From Oscillospiraceae bacterium (GTDB lineage Bacteria; Bacillota; Clostridia; Oscillospirales; Acutalibacteraceae), in assembly GCA_031271865.1 (NCBI GenBank), contig JAISUW010000023.1:1-36283 (forward strand): a DNA stretch of 36,283 nucleotides, read 5' to 3'. The position numbers were made by a program, and so were the translations under genes. The notes below the pieces were generated by a model that worked only from the letters and a program-made list of their open reading frames with translations, was not told the origin of the DNA and ran no database searches. Positions 7,754-15,623 of this stretch are shown piece by piece; the first letter of the stretch is position 1; the number at the start of each line of letters is the position of its first letter.

Positions 7754-8467
7754 TTATGATCCCCTTACCACGCCGGGAATATGCACGGGTGCGCCTGTGC
7801 ATAGCTCCAAGCAACGGGCGGCAAGGGCTTCGACAGGGTCAAAATAGGGTTTGTTTTCTAACTTGCTGCGGAAAAGAGATAACTCCGTACAACCGAGGAT
7901 CACTCTTTGGGCACCCTGCGACAGTAGCTGCGTGCCGAACCTTTCCAATGCAGATGTCCGCAGCAGTTTCCCGGCTTTGACGGCGTAAATGAAATCCATG
8001 AGGCGGCTCTGCTGGTCTGTGTCGAGCACAAAGACTTTCATCCCGGCGTTTTCCAAAACTCCCACAAAGGTACCGGATTGAATCGTGCCGGACGTAGCCA
8101 GCAAACCGACGGTTTGCACCCCTTGGCGTTGCAGAACGGCGGCTGTTTCCTCCAGCATATTGATCAGCTTGCCGTGGGAAGCATCTGCGAGCGGCCGGTA
8201 AAAGTGATGTGCCGTCACGCAGGGCATAGCCATAACCTCCGCTCCGGCATCTTCCAAGCGATATATACTGTCCAACAGGGCAGGCAGCGGACTGCTTTCG
8301 CTGCTGCCCAGCAGATACGCCGTGCGGTCGGGCGTAGAGGCGCGGCTGAAAAGCAAAACATCCGGATGCTCTTGGTCGCTCTTAGCACCGCGCAACGCTG
8401 TAAAGCGTTCCATAAAGTAATTGGAAGAGGCGGGACCCAAACCGCCGAGGATGCCGAGGGTTTTCAA
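7754..8467 (-). CDS. Aspartate/glutamate racemase family protein, copy A
   Basis: 237 residues. PLP-independent two-cysteine racemase fold: N-terminal LGILGGLGPASSNYF, first catalytic Cys83 in MPCVTAHHF (the usual Asn after Cys is Val) and second Cys193 in ILGCTELSL. Family members invert the alpha carbon of Asp or Glu, or sometimes of other amino acids. I place the start at TTG 8467, which gives MKTLGILGG and lies 9 bases after AGGAGG; copy B has the equivalent start as GTG. It begins 14 bases after the stop of the transglutaminase-like gene and is followed by the DltA-like gene. By eye it is about two-thirds identical to copy B. Substrate and chirality are not readable. Confidence 0.88.
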   Translation of the reverse strand: MKTLGILGGLGPASSNYFMERFTALRGAKSDQEHPDVLLFSRASTPDRTAYLLGSSESSPLPALLDSIYRLEDAGAEVMAMPCVTAHHFYRPLADASHGKLINMLEETAAVLQRQGVQTVGLLATSGTIQSGTFVGVLENAGMKVFVLDTDQQSRLMDFIYAVKAGKLLRTSALERFGTQLLSQGAQRVILGCTELSLFRSKLENKPYFDPVEALAARCLELCTGAPVHIPGVVRGS

Positions 8468-8481
8468 CGTACATCGCCTCC

Positions 8482-9456
8482 TCAAGCCACCGGCGTGAAG
8501 CTCACGGCCGATTCGTCATAATAATAATAGTATGGGATATTCCAAGCTTTCATCCAAGCATCCACATCGGACTGCGTCATCAGTTTGCCGTAGTTATTCA
8601 AACCGACACGCATATACGACGGGGTCGGATCTGCATAGTACCAGCCGCCGTCCGCCTTTACAAACAACCAGAAGTGCGTTTCCTCAAATGCTTCGAGGTA
8701 ATTGGTAAAGGCATCGCTGTTCATTAGGCAGCCGCGTTCGATGAGGAGGCTTTCGAATTCTAAACGCTCCAAAAGGATATGCAGTGCGGCGGCGTATTCA
8801 AAACAACTGCCGGCTTTGTTTTGCAGTGCCATATAAGCGGCATTGCGCCAGTCGCCGGAACGGTTGCGGGTTTGATTGTAGCGCACAGAATTGCGAATCC
8901 ATTTGATTGCTTGCGCCACTTGCTCTGCCTTGGACATACCGGGTTGGATAATTCCCGCCAGGACCTCATCCGCCAAGACGTTAAGCTCTTTGGTAGTAAC
9001 GCTCACAATCCGGACCGTAATGGTTTCTTCGGCGGTATTTCCGGCGCTGTCGGCGGCACGGTATACGGCTTTGTACTCGCCGATACTGTCCGTCTTGACG
9101 GCAGACGAGTCGATTTGGAGTACGATTGTTTCACCGGAGTTGTCCGTGACCGTCACATCCTTGCGGTAGGCGATGGAATCACCCGGTTTTGCTTCGATGT
9201 CTTTCGCGCCTTTAATCACCGGCGGTTCGGTGTCGGCTGCCGTTGTGACTTCTGCGGCAGTGGGCGGTTCGGCGGCTTTGGCAGCCGGGGGCTCAGATTC
9301 CGTTTGGGTTGTGGACGATTCGCCGGCGGCAGTATTGTCCGCCGCTTGCAGCTTTTCACCGCAGGCGGTTAAACCAAGCAGCAGACACAGCAAAGGCGGC
9401 CACAGTATAACCTGCCGCCAAAAACCGGTGCATTTTTTGTTACCGTTTGTAATCAT
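8482..9456 (-). CDS. Lipoprotein with Ig-like and transglutaminase-like domains, copy A
   Basis: 324 residues. Signal peptide with lipobox LGLTAC (Cys32), then a Thr/Ala/Glu/Pro-rich linker (40-78). A DUF5011-like immunoglobulin domain follows (79-150: PPVIKGAKDIEAKPGD to SAGNTAEETITV), and then a transglutaminase-like cysteine-protease fold (155-324). The apparent triad is Cys218 (AGSCFEYAA), His261 (ETHFWLFV) and Asp276 (YYADPTPS). Bacterial proteins of this fold are mostly surface peptidases or amidases and occasionally crosslinkers. The C-terminus (LMTQSDVDAWMKAWNIPYYYYYDES) is shared with copy B. The ATG at 9456 has GAGGA upstream. It precedes racemase A by 14 bases, so the two are tightly coupled. 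It would act outside the membrane, whereas the racemase is cytosolic. Confidence 0.87.
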   Translation of the reverse strand: MITNGNKKCTGFWRQVILWPPLLCLLLGLTACGEKLQAADNTAAGESSTTQTESEPPAAKAAEPPTAAEVTTAADTEPPVIKGAKDIEAKPGDSIAYRKDVTVTDNSGETIVLQIDSSAVKTDSIGEYKAVYRAADSAGNTAEETITVRIVSVTTKELNVLADEVLAGIIQPGMSKAEQVAQAIKWIRNSVRYNQTRNRSGDWRNAAYMALQNKAGSCFEYAAALHILLERLEFESLLIERGCLMNSDAFTNYLEAFEETHFWLFVKADGGWYYADPTPSYMRVGLNNYGKLMTQSDVDAWMKAWNIPYYYYYDESAVSFTPVA

Positions 9457-9517
9457 TAGCAGTCCTCACAAATGAACAGATGGTTACATATTCCGTCGGT
9501 GAACGGTCTGTAATTCC

Positions 9518-10879
9518 TCAAGACTCGCCTTGCAGAAACAAACCGACTTTATCCCAAAGGGAGTAGCGCGGAGAAAGGTTGGCGATGGGGCGCTTTTTGA
9601 CGTTAATGCCCACAGCGGAAAGGGGAATGAGGTCGACAAACTTTTGTTGACCAAGCCAATTGAGGTGGGCGCCGTCGGTGGTATAGGCGGGGTTGAGGAA
9701 ATACTTGCGGGCGGGGTCGTCCAAAGAAGATAAATCGATCTTGGGTACACCATTGGCTTTGTTGCGGGCATTGCTCCATTTGTTGATTGCATCTACGAGA
9801 ACTTGGGTATCCATACTCCAGAAGCAGTCACGTTTGCCGTCTTTGGTGCGCTCGTAGGCGGCATAACCGGTATAGGGCAGGAAGATAGGGGTGATACCTT
9901 TGGCTTTGCAGGCTTTCTCTACTTTTGCCAGACCGTCGGTAAGCTGCTTAGCGGTGGGTTTCGGGGTGATACCCTGCCGACTGACCAGTGCCGCGTGGTT
10001 GATGTCGTTGCCGCCGACACGGATGAGGGCGTACTTCACGCCCGGGAGTTGAATCAGGTCGCGGTCCATGCGCTTGAGAAAGCGGTCACCGAAGATGGAG
10101 CCGACATCCATATCCTCCCATTCGGTGAGCAACCTGTTGCCGGAAACAGCGGTGCATAGGACAGACTTGTTGTTGATACCCGCCCGGCGGAGGACATCGT
10201 TAAAGATGGTGAACGCTGTATTCGTTAGGGTAGAGTCGCCGGTAATGACGATAGCATAACCGTCGGACATCACATCCATGCCGCACAAGAGCGGTATGAC
10301 TTGGATTTCCTCGTTGGCAAGGTGGTTGGTGAACAAAGGAAGAGCGACTTGGTTCGTTGCCGTTACGTTTGGACCTACGGAAACATAGGTTTCCGCGCCG
10401 ATAATGCTGCCGGTGTCCAACTCCAAGAAATACGGCGTGTAGAAACTGACGGATACCGACTGACCGGCTTTTACACTGAAATCGATGGGGTCGGTAGTGA
10501 GTGAACCGCCTGCTGGGATGGAAGCAGACTGCTTTCCGCCGAAAGAGGCAACCACAGAACTTCCTTTTATAATAGAAGAGCCGTCCTCTCCGGAAAGGGC
10601 GATGGCGCATTTGCAGATTTGGATGGGACTCTTTCCGAAGAGGTTGGAGAAGCGCAGGCGCACTTGCTCGCCGTCAAGATTGTTAACGAGACGTATGCGG
10701 AACGTGAGGTTTGCACCGAATGCGGATATACCGAAATCTTCGGAGAAGTCGTAGTTGATTTCAGTGGGTGCAGTGCCCCAGGAAACCACCCAATTCTTCT
10801 TGGATTTTGCCAGTGACGGGACGGAGAGGAGACCGAGCAGAAGCAGCAGACAGACAAAAGTTTTAATAATTTTTCTCAT
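9518..10879 (-). CDS. Secreted SGNH/GDSL esterase, XynE-like
   Basis: 453 residues. Cleavable signal peptide (hydrophobic 5-22, likely cut after SLA at 24), an N-terminal beta-rich domain (about 28-200, including VRLRFSNLFGKSP), and an SGNH hydrolase domain. Block I is ITGDSTLTN (Ser about 216), block II SGNRLL, block III GGNDI (about 290) and block V DGAHLNWLG (Asp/His about 402). Related proteins deacylate polysaccharides or lipids; acetyl-xylan-type esterases share this layout. It is the first gene after the promoter at 10928-10956 and lies 61 bases ahead of the transglutaminase-like lipoprotein, so it probably leads the long operon. In this setting it might remove or edit ester groups on the same surface polymer (inference). 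Confidence 0.88.
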   Translation of the reverse strand: MRKIIKTFVCLLLLLGLLSVPSLAKSKKNWVVSWGTAPTEINYDFSEDFGISAFGANLTFRIRLVNNLDGEQVRLRFSNLFGKSPIQICKCAIALSGEDGSSIIKGSSVVASFGGKQSASIPAGGSLTTDPIDFSVKAGQSVSVSFYTPYFLELDTGSIIGAETYVSVGPNVTATNQVALPLFTNHLANEEIQVIPLLCGMDVMSDGYAIVITGDSTLTNTAFTIFNDVLRRAGINNKSVLCTAVSGNRLLTEWEDMDVGSIFGDRFLKRMDRDLIQLPGVKYALIRVGGNDINHAALVSRQGITPKPTAKQLTDGLAKVEKACKAKGITPIFLPYTGYAAYERTKDGKRDCFWSMDTQVLVDAINKWSNARNKANGVPKIDLSSLDDPARKYFLNPAYTTDGAHLNWLGQQKFVDLIPLSAVGINVKKRPIANLSPRYSLWDKVGLFLQGES

Positions 10880-10927
10880 AGTTTACTTTCCCACCAATAC
10901 AGTGATATTTGACCTAACGTCCATTAT

Positions 10928-10956
10928 ATTGTAACATATTCACCTGAAAAGTTCAA
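10928..10956 (-). promoter_or_regulatory. Promoter of the esterase/dlt-like operon
   Basis: On the minus strand TTGAAC (10956-10951), a 17-base spacer and TACAAT (10933-10928) lie about 50 bases ahead of the start at 10879. A TATAAT lies 5 bases further downstream as a possible alternative -10. I see no other good promoter between here and 2705 on this strand. Confidence 0.7.
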
Positions 10957-11047
10957 GACAATTCTTCGCGCGTTGCCCCGAATCACTCAGCGTTCGCAAA
11001 AAAAAAGTTCACAAACGTTTTTCGCCTTAAACTTTGTAAAGCAATAC

Positions 11048-11082
11048 GTGCCATATTGTTCTCAACACAAACAATACGGCAC
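11048..11082. terminator. Dyad beyond racemase B, possible terminator
   Basis: GTGCC (11048-11052) and TATTGT (11054-11059) pair with ACAATA (11071-11076) and GGCAC (11078-11082), with one mismatch and an 11-base loop. It lies about 70 bases beyond the stop of racemase B and upstream of the esterase promoter, so it could separate the two transcripts. The flanks are only moderately T-rich. On the minus strand a nine-T run follows about 45 bases further on (near 11000). Confidence 0.45.
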
Positions 11083-11150
11083 TTTATAAGCATGAAAACA
11101 GGCATAGGACGGCAGCTTTGTGCAGGAGCAGCACTGATGGAATTAATTAA

Positions 11151-11864
11151 TTAATTCCCGCGGGGAACGTTGTATATATGCACCGGCTTGCCTATACAAA
11201 GTTCCAAGGCGCGGGCAGCTAAGACCTCAATGGTATCCACAAAGCACATACTGTCCAGCTTGCTGGTATAGAGGGAAAGCTCCGTACAGCCGAGGATGAC
11301 TCGCTGCGCTCCCTGCGCCGAGAGGCGGGCACCGAACTGCTCCAAGATGGAAGTGCGGGGCATCTTCCCGGATTTGACGGCGTAGATTAAGTCCATCAGC
11401 CGGCTTTGCGTTTCCCGGTCCGGCACAAGGACATCTATCCCGGCCTTGTACAGTACTTTCTCAAAGGCTCCGGATTGGAGGGAACCTGTTGTCGCCAACA
11501 GCCCCGCCCGGCGCACCCCCTCATTCCGAAGCAGCGATGCCGTTTCCTCTAACATATTGATGAGCTTTCCGCCGGATGCCTCGGACAGCTCAGAAAAAAA
11601 GTGATGGGCTGTTACGCAGGGCATAGCCAGCACTTCTGCACCTGCACGGTTCAGGCGTTCGATGCTGTCTAAAAGCGCCGGCAATGGACTCACAGCGCTT
11701 GTGCCCGTTAGAAAAGAAGTACGGTCGGGGGTTGAGGCACGGCTGTACAATAAGACATCCGGGTGTTCCTGGTCGATTTTTGCTCCTCGCAAGGCTGTGA
11801 GGCGTTCCATGAAGTAATTGGACGCGGCCGGACCGAGACCGCCGAGAACTCCGAGCATTTTCAC
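11151..11864 (-). CDS. Aspartate/glutamate racemase family protein, copy B
   Basis: 237 residues, the same length as copy A and collinear with it without obvious gaps. It has LGVLGGLGPAASNYF at the N-terminus, Cys83 in MPCVTAHHF and Cys193 in ILGCTELSL, so both copies keep the two catalytic cysteines and the unusual Val after Cys83. The start is GTG 11864, 9 bases after AGGAGG. It follows transglutaminase-like gene B by 55 bases. Unlike copy A, it is not followed by a DltA-like gene; transcription appears to end here. The stop lies inside a perfect 20-base AT-rich palindrome (11139-11158). Divergence from copy A (about a third of residues by eye) points to an old duplication or separate acquisition. 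Confidence 0.87.
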   Translation of the reverse strand: MKMLGVLGGLGPAASNYFMERLTALRGAKIDQEHPDVLLYSRASTPDRTSFLTGTSAVSPLPALLDSIERLNRAGAEVLAMPCVTAHHFFSELSEASGGKLINMLEETASLLRNEGVRRAGLLATTGSLQSGAFEKVLYKAGIDVLVPDRETQSRLMDLIYAVKSGKMPRTSILEQFGARLSAQGAQRVILGCTELSLYTSKLDSMCFVDTIEVLAARALELCIGKPVHIYNVPRGN

Positions 11865-11919
11865 GGTATACAGCCTCCTTTCTGCTCATTAGAAATAAGT
11901 TTGGACTGATTTTGTGTTA

Positions 11920-13569
11920 TTATTCAGAGACGATGCCGCCGGTAGATGCCGGATCGAATTGATAATAATACGCCCTATTGGTGGCTTGTGCCCATTCGTC
12001 GACTTGTGCTTGGGTCATCATGAAACCGAGGTTTGGCAGTGCCAATTTGCTGACAGGGGTAGCATCCACGTAGCGCCAGCCGTAGCCGAGATTGACGAAA
12101 AGCCAGAAGTGGGTGGAGTTGTGCGCACCCTCCTGCCGCTGTACGGGGACATTTTCAACGCCCAGACGGTCGTACATATATTTCACGGCGGCGTAGTAGG
12201 TATAGCAATCTCCCTGCCGCTTGGCGAAGGCATTATAGCAGCCTTGGACAAGTCCCTCTTTCTCTCCGGAGGAGGCATACTTCACGCTGTCGCGCACCCA
12301 ACGGTGGATCACTCTTGCTTTATCCTCCAAGGACATTCCGTCTTTGAACAACTGTTTAAACAAATTATCGACCATTCGGTCTACTTGTTCGGGGGAAGCC
12401 ACACCGACGACGACCTCAGCGGTTTTCTCGGTACGGTTTCCGGAGGGGTCGGCAGCAGAATAGATAACCTCATAGGTTCCTTCGGCATTGAGCTTTACTT
12501 TGGAACTATCCAGTCCGAGCGTAATGTCTGCCCCGGAGTTGTCCGCTACGGTGACATCCGCACGGTAACTGACCGTGCCGCCGACCATAACATAAAGGGT
12601 GCGTACGCCGGAAATGACCGGCGGCTCCTCATCTTTGACGACCTCTACCGGGACAGGAATGGTGGCAATGTTTCCGGCGGTGTCTTTCAGCAAGACTTCC
12701 AATGTCTGCTTGCCGATGCGCGACAAATCGGGTTCTTTGGCGAAAGCGACTTGCACCTCTGTTAGGTCATTGATGTCGGTCACCAAGTCGGTCGGGTTGG
12801 CTTTGCCGTTTTGGAACAGCTTTGCTTCCACCGATTTTGCGGTCGGGGGAGTGGTGTCGGCAACCACAACCGGCAGAAGGTATGTCTTTGCGTTGATGGT
12901 AACCGCAACGGTGTCGCTGAGCGGTTCGGAGAGGTTCAACTGCTTGTCCTCAATCGTGATTTCAATCCCCTCAGGTATAGGGTCGGGGAAAAAGTCCTTC
13001 AGCTCTAAGTTCTTAGGTGCTTGTCCCAATTCAAAGCGCAAATTGTTTTTGCGCAGGAGCGTCAGCTTAGCGGTCAGGCGCGTAACGTTGTCTGCGGTGT
13101 CTGTAAGCAAAACGGTGACGGCTTGCTCACCGGACTTGTTCCAATCCGGCTCTGTTTCGTACGCATACCTCACTTCAGAAACATCGAGGACGTTTGTGAC
13201 AAACAACTGCGGTTCTTGGGTGTCGCCGAGAAAAGCGATGGCTTCGGCGGCTTCGGCTTGCGGTGGGGTTGCGTCCACTATGTGCAGCCTAACGGAATGC
13301 ACAATGCCTAATACGCGCACTTTTAAACTGTATACGCCCGGCTTCTCTGTGGAGAAGCCCCCCCTACTGCCCTCATAGTCCGCCGGGATAAAACCGCCGT
13401 AAACAAAAGCCTGCGCCTCGGGGAATGCCGCCCCATAAGGTATAGAAAGCTCTGAGCGCACACAGAAGAATAAATACCATGCCAAAAACAGCAATGCGGC
13501 AGCCAAAAGCAAAGCAACCGCAGTGCCGTGCGTGTCTTCTTTAGTTCTCAGCTTTATAGTCGCAGACAA
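11920..13569 (-). CDS. Membrane-anchored Ig/transglutaminase-like protein, copy B
   Basis: 549 residues. One N-terminal membrane anchor (about 16-37), then a beta-rich region with at least three Ig-like repeats. Two share an 'EPDxxxxGxQxxxVLLxDTAxN' pattern (139-161 and 279-300), and the last (316-388) matches the Ig domain of copy A. The transglutaminase-like domain (about 395-549) has Cys455 (QGDCYTYYA), His487 (STHFWLFV) and Asp502 (RYVDATP). The C-terminus MMTQAQVDEWAQATNRAYYYQFD matches copy A. I choose TTG 13569 as the start: it lies 6 bases after GGGGAGG and downstream of a clear promoter, which excludes the in-frame ATG at 13599. It is the first gene of the pair with racemase B. Copy A is a lipoprotein with one Ig repeat; this copy is larger and anchored by a helix. 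Confidence 0.87.
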   Translation of the reverse strand: MSATIKLRTKEDTHGTAVALLLAAALLFLAWYLFFCVRSELSIPYGAAFPEAQAFVYGGFIPADYEGSRGGFSTEKPGVYSLKVRVLGIVHSVRLHIVDATPPQAEAAEAIAFLGDTQEPQLFVTNVLDVSEVRYAYETEPDWNKSGEQAVTVLLTDTADNVTRLTAKLTLLRKNNLRFELGQAPKNLELKDFFPDPIPEGIEITIEDKQLNLSEPLSDTVAVTINAKTYLLPVVVADTTPPTAKSVEAKLFQNGKANPTDLVTDINDLTEVQVAFAKEPDLSRIGKQTLEVLLKDTAGNIATIPVPVEVVKDEEPPVISGVRTLYVMVGGTVSYRADVTVADNSGADITLGLDSSKVKLNAEGTYEVIYSAADPSGNRTEKTAEVVVGVASPEQVDRMVDNLFKQLFKDGMSLEDKARVIHRWVRDSVKYASSGEKEGLVQGCYNAFAKRQGDCYTYYAAVKYMYDRLGVENVPVQRQEGAHNSTHFWLFVNLGYGWRYVDATPVSKLALPNLGFMMTQAQVDEWAQATNRAYYYQFDPASTGGIVSE

Positions 13570-13597
13570 TATGAGCCTCCCCAAGGTATTACACTTC

Positions 13598-13626
13598 ATT
13601 ATACCATATTCTGCGGACAAAATCAA
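13598..13626 (-). promoter_or_regulatory. Promoter of the transglutaminase/racemase B pair
   Basis: On the minus strand TTGATT (13626-13621), exactly 17 bases, then TATAAT (13603-13598). The expected RNA start is near 13591, about 20 bases ahead of the TTG start codon. It is divergent from the ilvE promoter 125 bases away. Confidence 0.75.
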
Positions 13627-13750
13627 TGTGCTAATCGAAAATCCCGCAAAAGAATACAAAAAATTAACATTTCGTTACGGATTTTCTCATCTATTTCGGG
13701 GCGCTCGCAGGTGCCCGGATTGAATGCCGTAAATTTTTCTGTCTTTTCTC

Positions 13751-13779
13751 TTGCATTCTGCCCGGATTTGTGGTAAAAT
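13751..13779 (+). promoter_or_regulatory. Promoter of ilvE
   Basis: TTGCAT (13751-13756), a 17-base spacer and TAAAAT (13774-13779) lie about 40 bases ahead of the ilvE start. Confidence 0.7.
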
Positions 13780-13821
13780 AAACTGAATTATATCCTGAGG
13801 AAAAGATGAGGCAGATTTCCT

Positions 13822-14910
13822 ATGAACACTATGCTATTGAATGGTATTTCATTCACGCCGACCGAATCACCCAAACAGAAACCGACGGGTGAAACGAAAC
13901 TCGGCTTTGGTTCGATTTTTACCGACCATATGTTCATCATGAACTATGACGAAGGGGAAGGGTGGCACAATGCGCGCATAGTTCCCTACGGTCCGTTTCA
14001 ATTGGATCCCTCCGCCATGTGCCTGCATTACGGACAAGAAGTTTTCGAAGGCTTGAAAGCATATCGCGGCGTAGACGGCGTGATCCGCCTGTTTAGACCG
14101 GATGAGAATATGAAACGCCTGAACCTTTCCAATGACAGGCTCTGCATTCCGGCGGTGGATGAGGCGTTCTGTGTGGAGGCTATCAAAGAATTGGTGCGGA
14201 TTGAAAAGGACTGGATACCCTCCTCTCCCGATACTTCGCTCTATATACGTCCGTTTATCTTTGCCGTGGACCCGCACGTCGGGGTGCATCCGGCGAAGCA
14301 CCTGATATATGCCGTCATTCTCTCTCCGGTGGGTGCGTACTATCCGGAAGGGCTGAACCCTGTTAAAATCTTTGTTGAGAACGAATACGTCCGCGCCGTG
14401 AAAGGCGGTATGGGCTTCACCAAGACTGCCGGTAACTATGCCGCCTCCCTCAAAGCACAGGAGGAGGCCGAGAAAATCGGTTACACGCAAGTACTTTGGC
14501 TGGACGGTGTGGAACGCAAGTATATCGAGGAAGTCGGTACCATGAACGTGTTCTTCGTCCTAGGGGATGAAGTTGTGACCCCCGCTCTGCAAGGTTCCAT
14601 CCTCGGAGGCATCACGCGCAAAAGCGTCATCGAATTGCTTAAAGCACAAGGTTACAAAGTGACCGAACGCCCCCTGCTCCTGCAGGAAGTCCTTGATGCC
14701 GCCGCTAACGGTTTGCTCACGGAAGCTTTCGGCTCCGGCACCGCAGCCGTCATCTCCCCCATCGGCGAACTTAAAAACGGTACGGCAGACTCCATCGTTA
14801 TCAACAACGGCCGAATCGGTGCACTCTCGCAGCGGCTCTATGACCAGCTAACCGGTATTCAGTGGGGGAAATTGCCGGATAGCTTCGGTTGGACGGTGCG
14901 GGTGGATTGA
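13822..14910 (+). CDS. ilvE: Branched-chain amino acid aminotransferase
   Basis: 362 residues, class IV PLP aminotransferase. It interconverts Leu/Ile/Val and their 2-oxo acids with 2-oxoglutarate/glutamate. Motifs are the HYGQEVFEGLKAYR segment (about 73-86), the PLP lysine Lys201 in GFTKTAGNYAASL, KYIEEVGTMNVFFV and GSGTAAVISP. Its length and the EEVGTMN motif place it in the eukaryote/Bacillus-like BCAT subgroup rather than the short E. coli type. No other ilv/leu genes are nearby. It is followed after 33 bases by a MIF-like tautomerase in the same direction, and some aminotransferases of this class also handle aromatic oxo acids. Start ATG 13822 with an AGG upstream. Confidence 0.96.
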   Translation: MNTMLLNGISFTPTESPKQKPTGETKLGFGSIFTDHMFIMNYDEGEGWHNARIVPYGPFQLDPSAMCLHYGQEVFEGLKAYRGVDGVIRLFRPDENMKRLNLSNDRLCIPAVDEAFCVEAIKELVRIEKDWIPSSPDTSLYIRPFIFAVDPHVGVHPAKHLIYAVILSPVGAYYPEGLNPVKIFVENEYVRAVKGGMGFTKTAGNYAASLKAQEEAEKIGYTQVLWLDGVERKYIEEVGTMNVFFVLGDEVVTPALQGSILGGITRKSVIELLKAQGYKVTERPLLLQEVLDAAANGLLTEAFGSGTAAVISPIGELKNGTADSIVINNGRIGALSQRLYDQLTGIQWGKLPDSFGWTVRVD

Positions 14911-14943
14911 ATTCAATTCATTTCAATTCCAGGAGGACTCCTC

Positions 14944-15288
14944 ATGCCCATGATATCCTTAACCACATCCAAGAAAGTAGACCAAACCGTCTCTAACGCC
15001 CTTGCGAAAGCCTGCGGGGCAGGCATATCGCTGCTTCCGGGCAAATCCGAAGCGCACCTCATGCTATCTTTCCGAGGGGATGTACCGATGTACTTCGCCG
15101 GGAAGAACGGCGACTATGCATTTTTTGATGTGCAGTGTTTTGGTGCGTCTGTAGATAAAGGGGGAGCAGACAAACTGACTGCCGTGCTGTGCAAGGCAGC
15201 GGAGGCAATTCTCGGCATTCCGGGCAGCGGCGTATATGTTAAGTATAGTGCAACGACTGTTTGGGGTTGGAACGGTGGGAATTTCTGA
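14944..15288 (+). CDS. MIF-like tautomerase
   Basis: 114 residues, the size of macrophage migration inhibitory factor (MIF). The N-terminal MPMISLTT gives the conserved catalytic Pro (Pro2, exposed after Met removal). Lys34 in PGKSEAHLML matches the MIF active-site Lys. The C-terminal GIPGSGVYVKYSATTVWGWNGGNF aligns with the VYINYY...GWNNSTF end of MIF. The family tautomerises phenylpyruvate or dopachrome analogues in vitro; the natural substrate in bacteria is unclear. The ribosome site AGGAGG is 7 bases ahead of ATG 14944. It is probably cotranscribed with ilvE, which makes 2-oxo acids and may hint at a keto/enol substrate (inference). There is no signal peptide, so any role outside the cell would need another export route. 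Confidence 0.82.
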   Translation: MPMISLTTSKKVDQTVSNALAKACGAGISLLPGKSEAHLMLSFRGDVPMYFAGKNGDYAFFDVQCFGASVDKGGADKLTAVLCKAAEAILGIPGSGVYVKYSATTVWGWNGGNF

Positions 15289-15317
15289 GTTTTATTATAG
15301 CATCGGAGGTAAGAAGT

Positions 15318-15623
15318 ATGCCAAAGAATAAAGGGATGTACTTCCCCATTGACCCATATATACGTGCAGAAGCAGAATCGCTATGTGCGAAATATGGGTT
15401 GACGCTCCCGAAAGCTTTGGAGACAATTATCCGGATTGCCGTTCAAAATGGTTCTCTTCCGTTGGAGCATTCTGCACAGAATGCTGTATCTGAAACGGAC
15501 GACATCGAAGCCTCTCTGAATCGTTTCGTCGGCGTGCTCAATAAATATGCCGATCCGACAAAGATTCCCCTTGAAGAAACCGCATGGGAGGAGGCAGCTG
15601 CAAAGCGCTATGGTCATACTTGA
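15318..15623 (+). CDS. RelB/DinJ-like antitoxin
   Basis: 101 residues. The N-terminal half (GMYFPIDPYIRAEAESLCAKYGLTLPKALETIIRIAVQNGSLPLE) has the ribbon-helix-helix pattern of RelB/DinJ antitoxins, including the GLTL turn and the terminal SLPLE. The C-terminal half (about 60-101) is acidic and probably binds the toxin. The start is ATG 15318 after GGAGGT; an in-frame extension upstream lacks such a site. It overlaps the PIN toxin gene by 14 bases, the usual toxin-antitoxin arrangement. It likely represses its own promoter through the N-terminal domain. A RelB-like antitoxin next to a PIN toxin is an unusual mix. Confidence 0.75.
   Translation: MPKNKGMYFPIDPYIRAEAESLCAKYGLTLPKALETIIRIAVQNGSLPLEHSAQNAVSETDDIEASLNRFVGVLNKYADPTKIPLEETAWEEAAAKRYGHT

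Noticed and set aside
11920..13659. Start of transglutaminase-like gene B at ATG 13599 or further upstream
   Set aside because: These starts lie in or ahead of the promoter -10 box (13603-13598); TTG 13569 has GGGGAGG at proper spacing.
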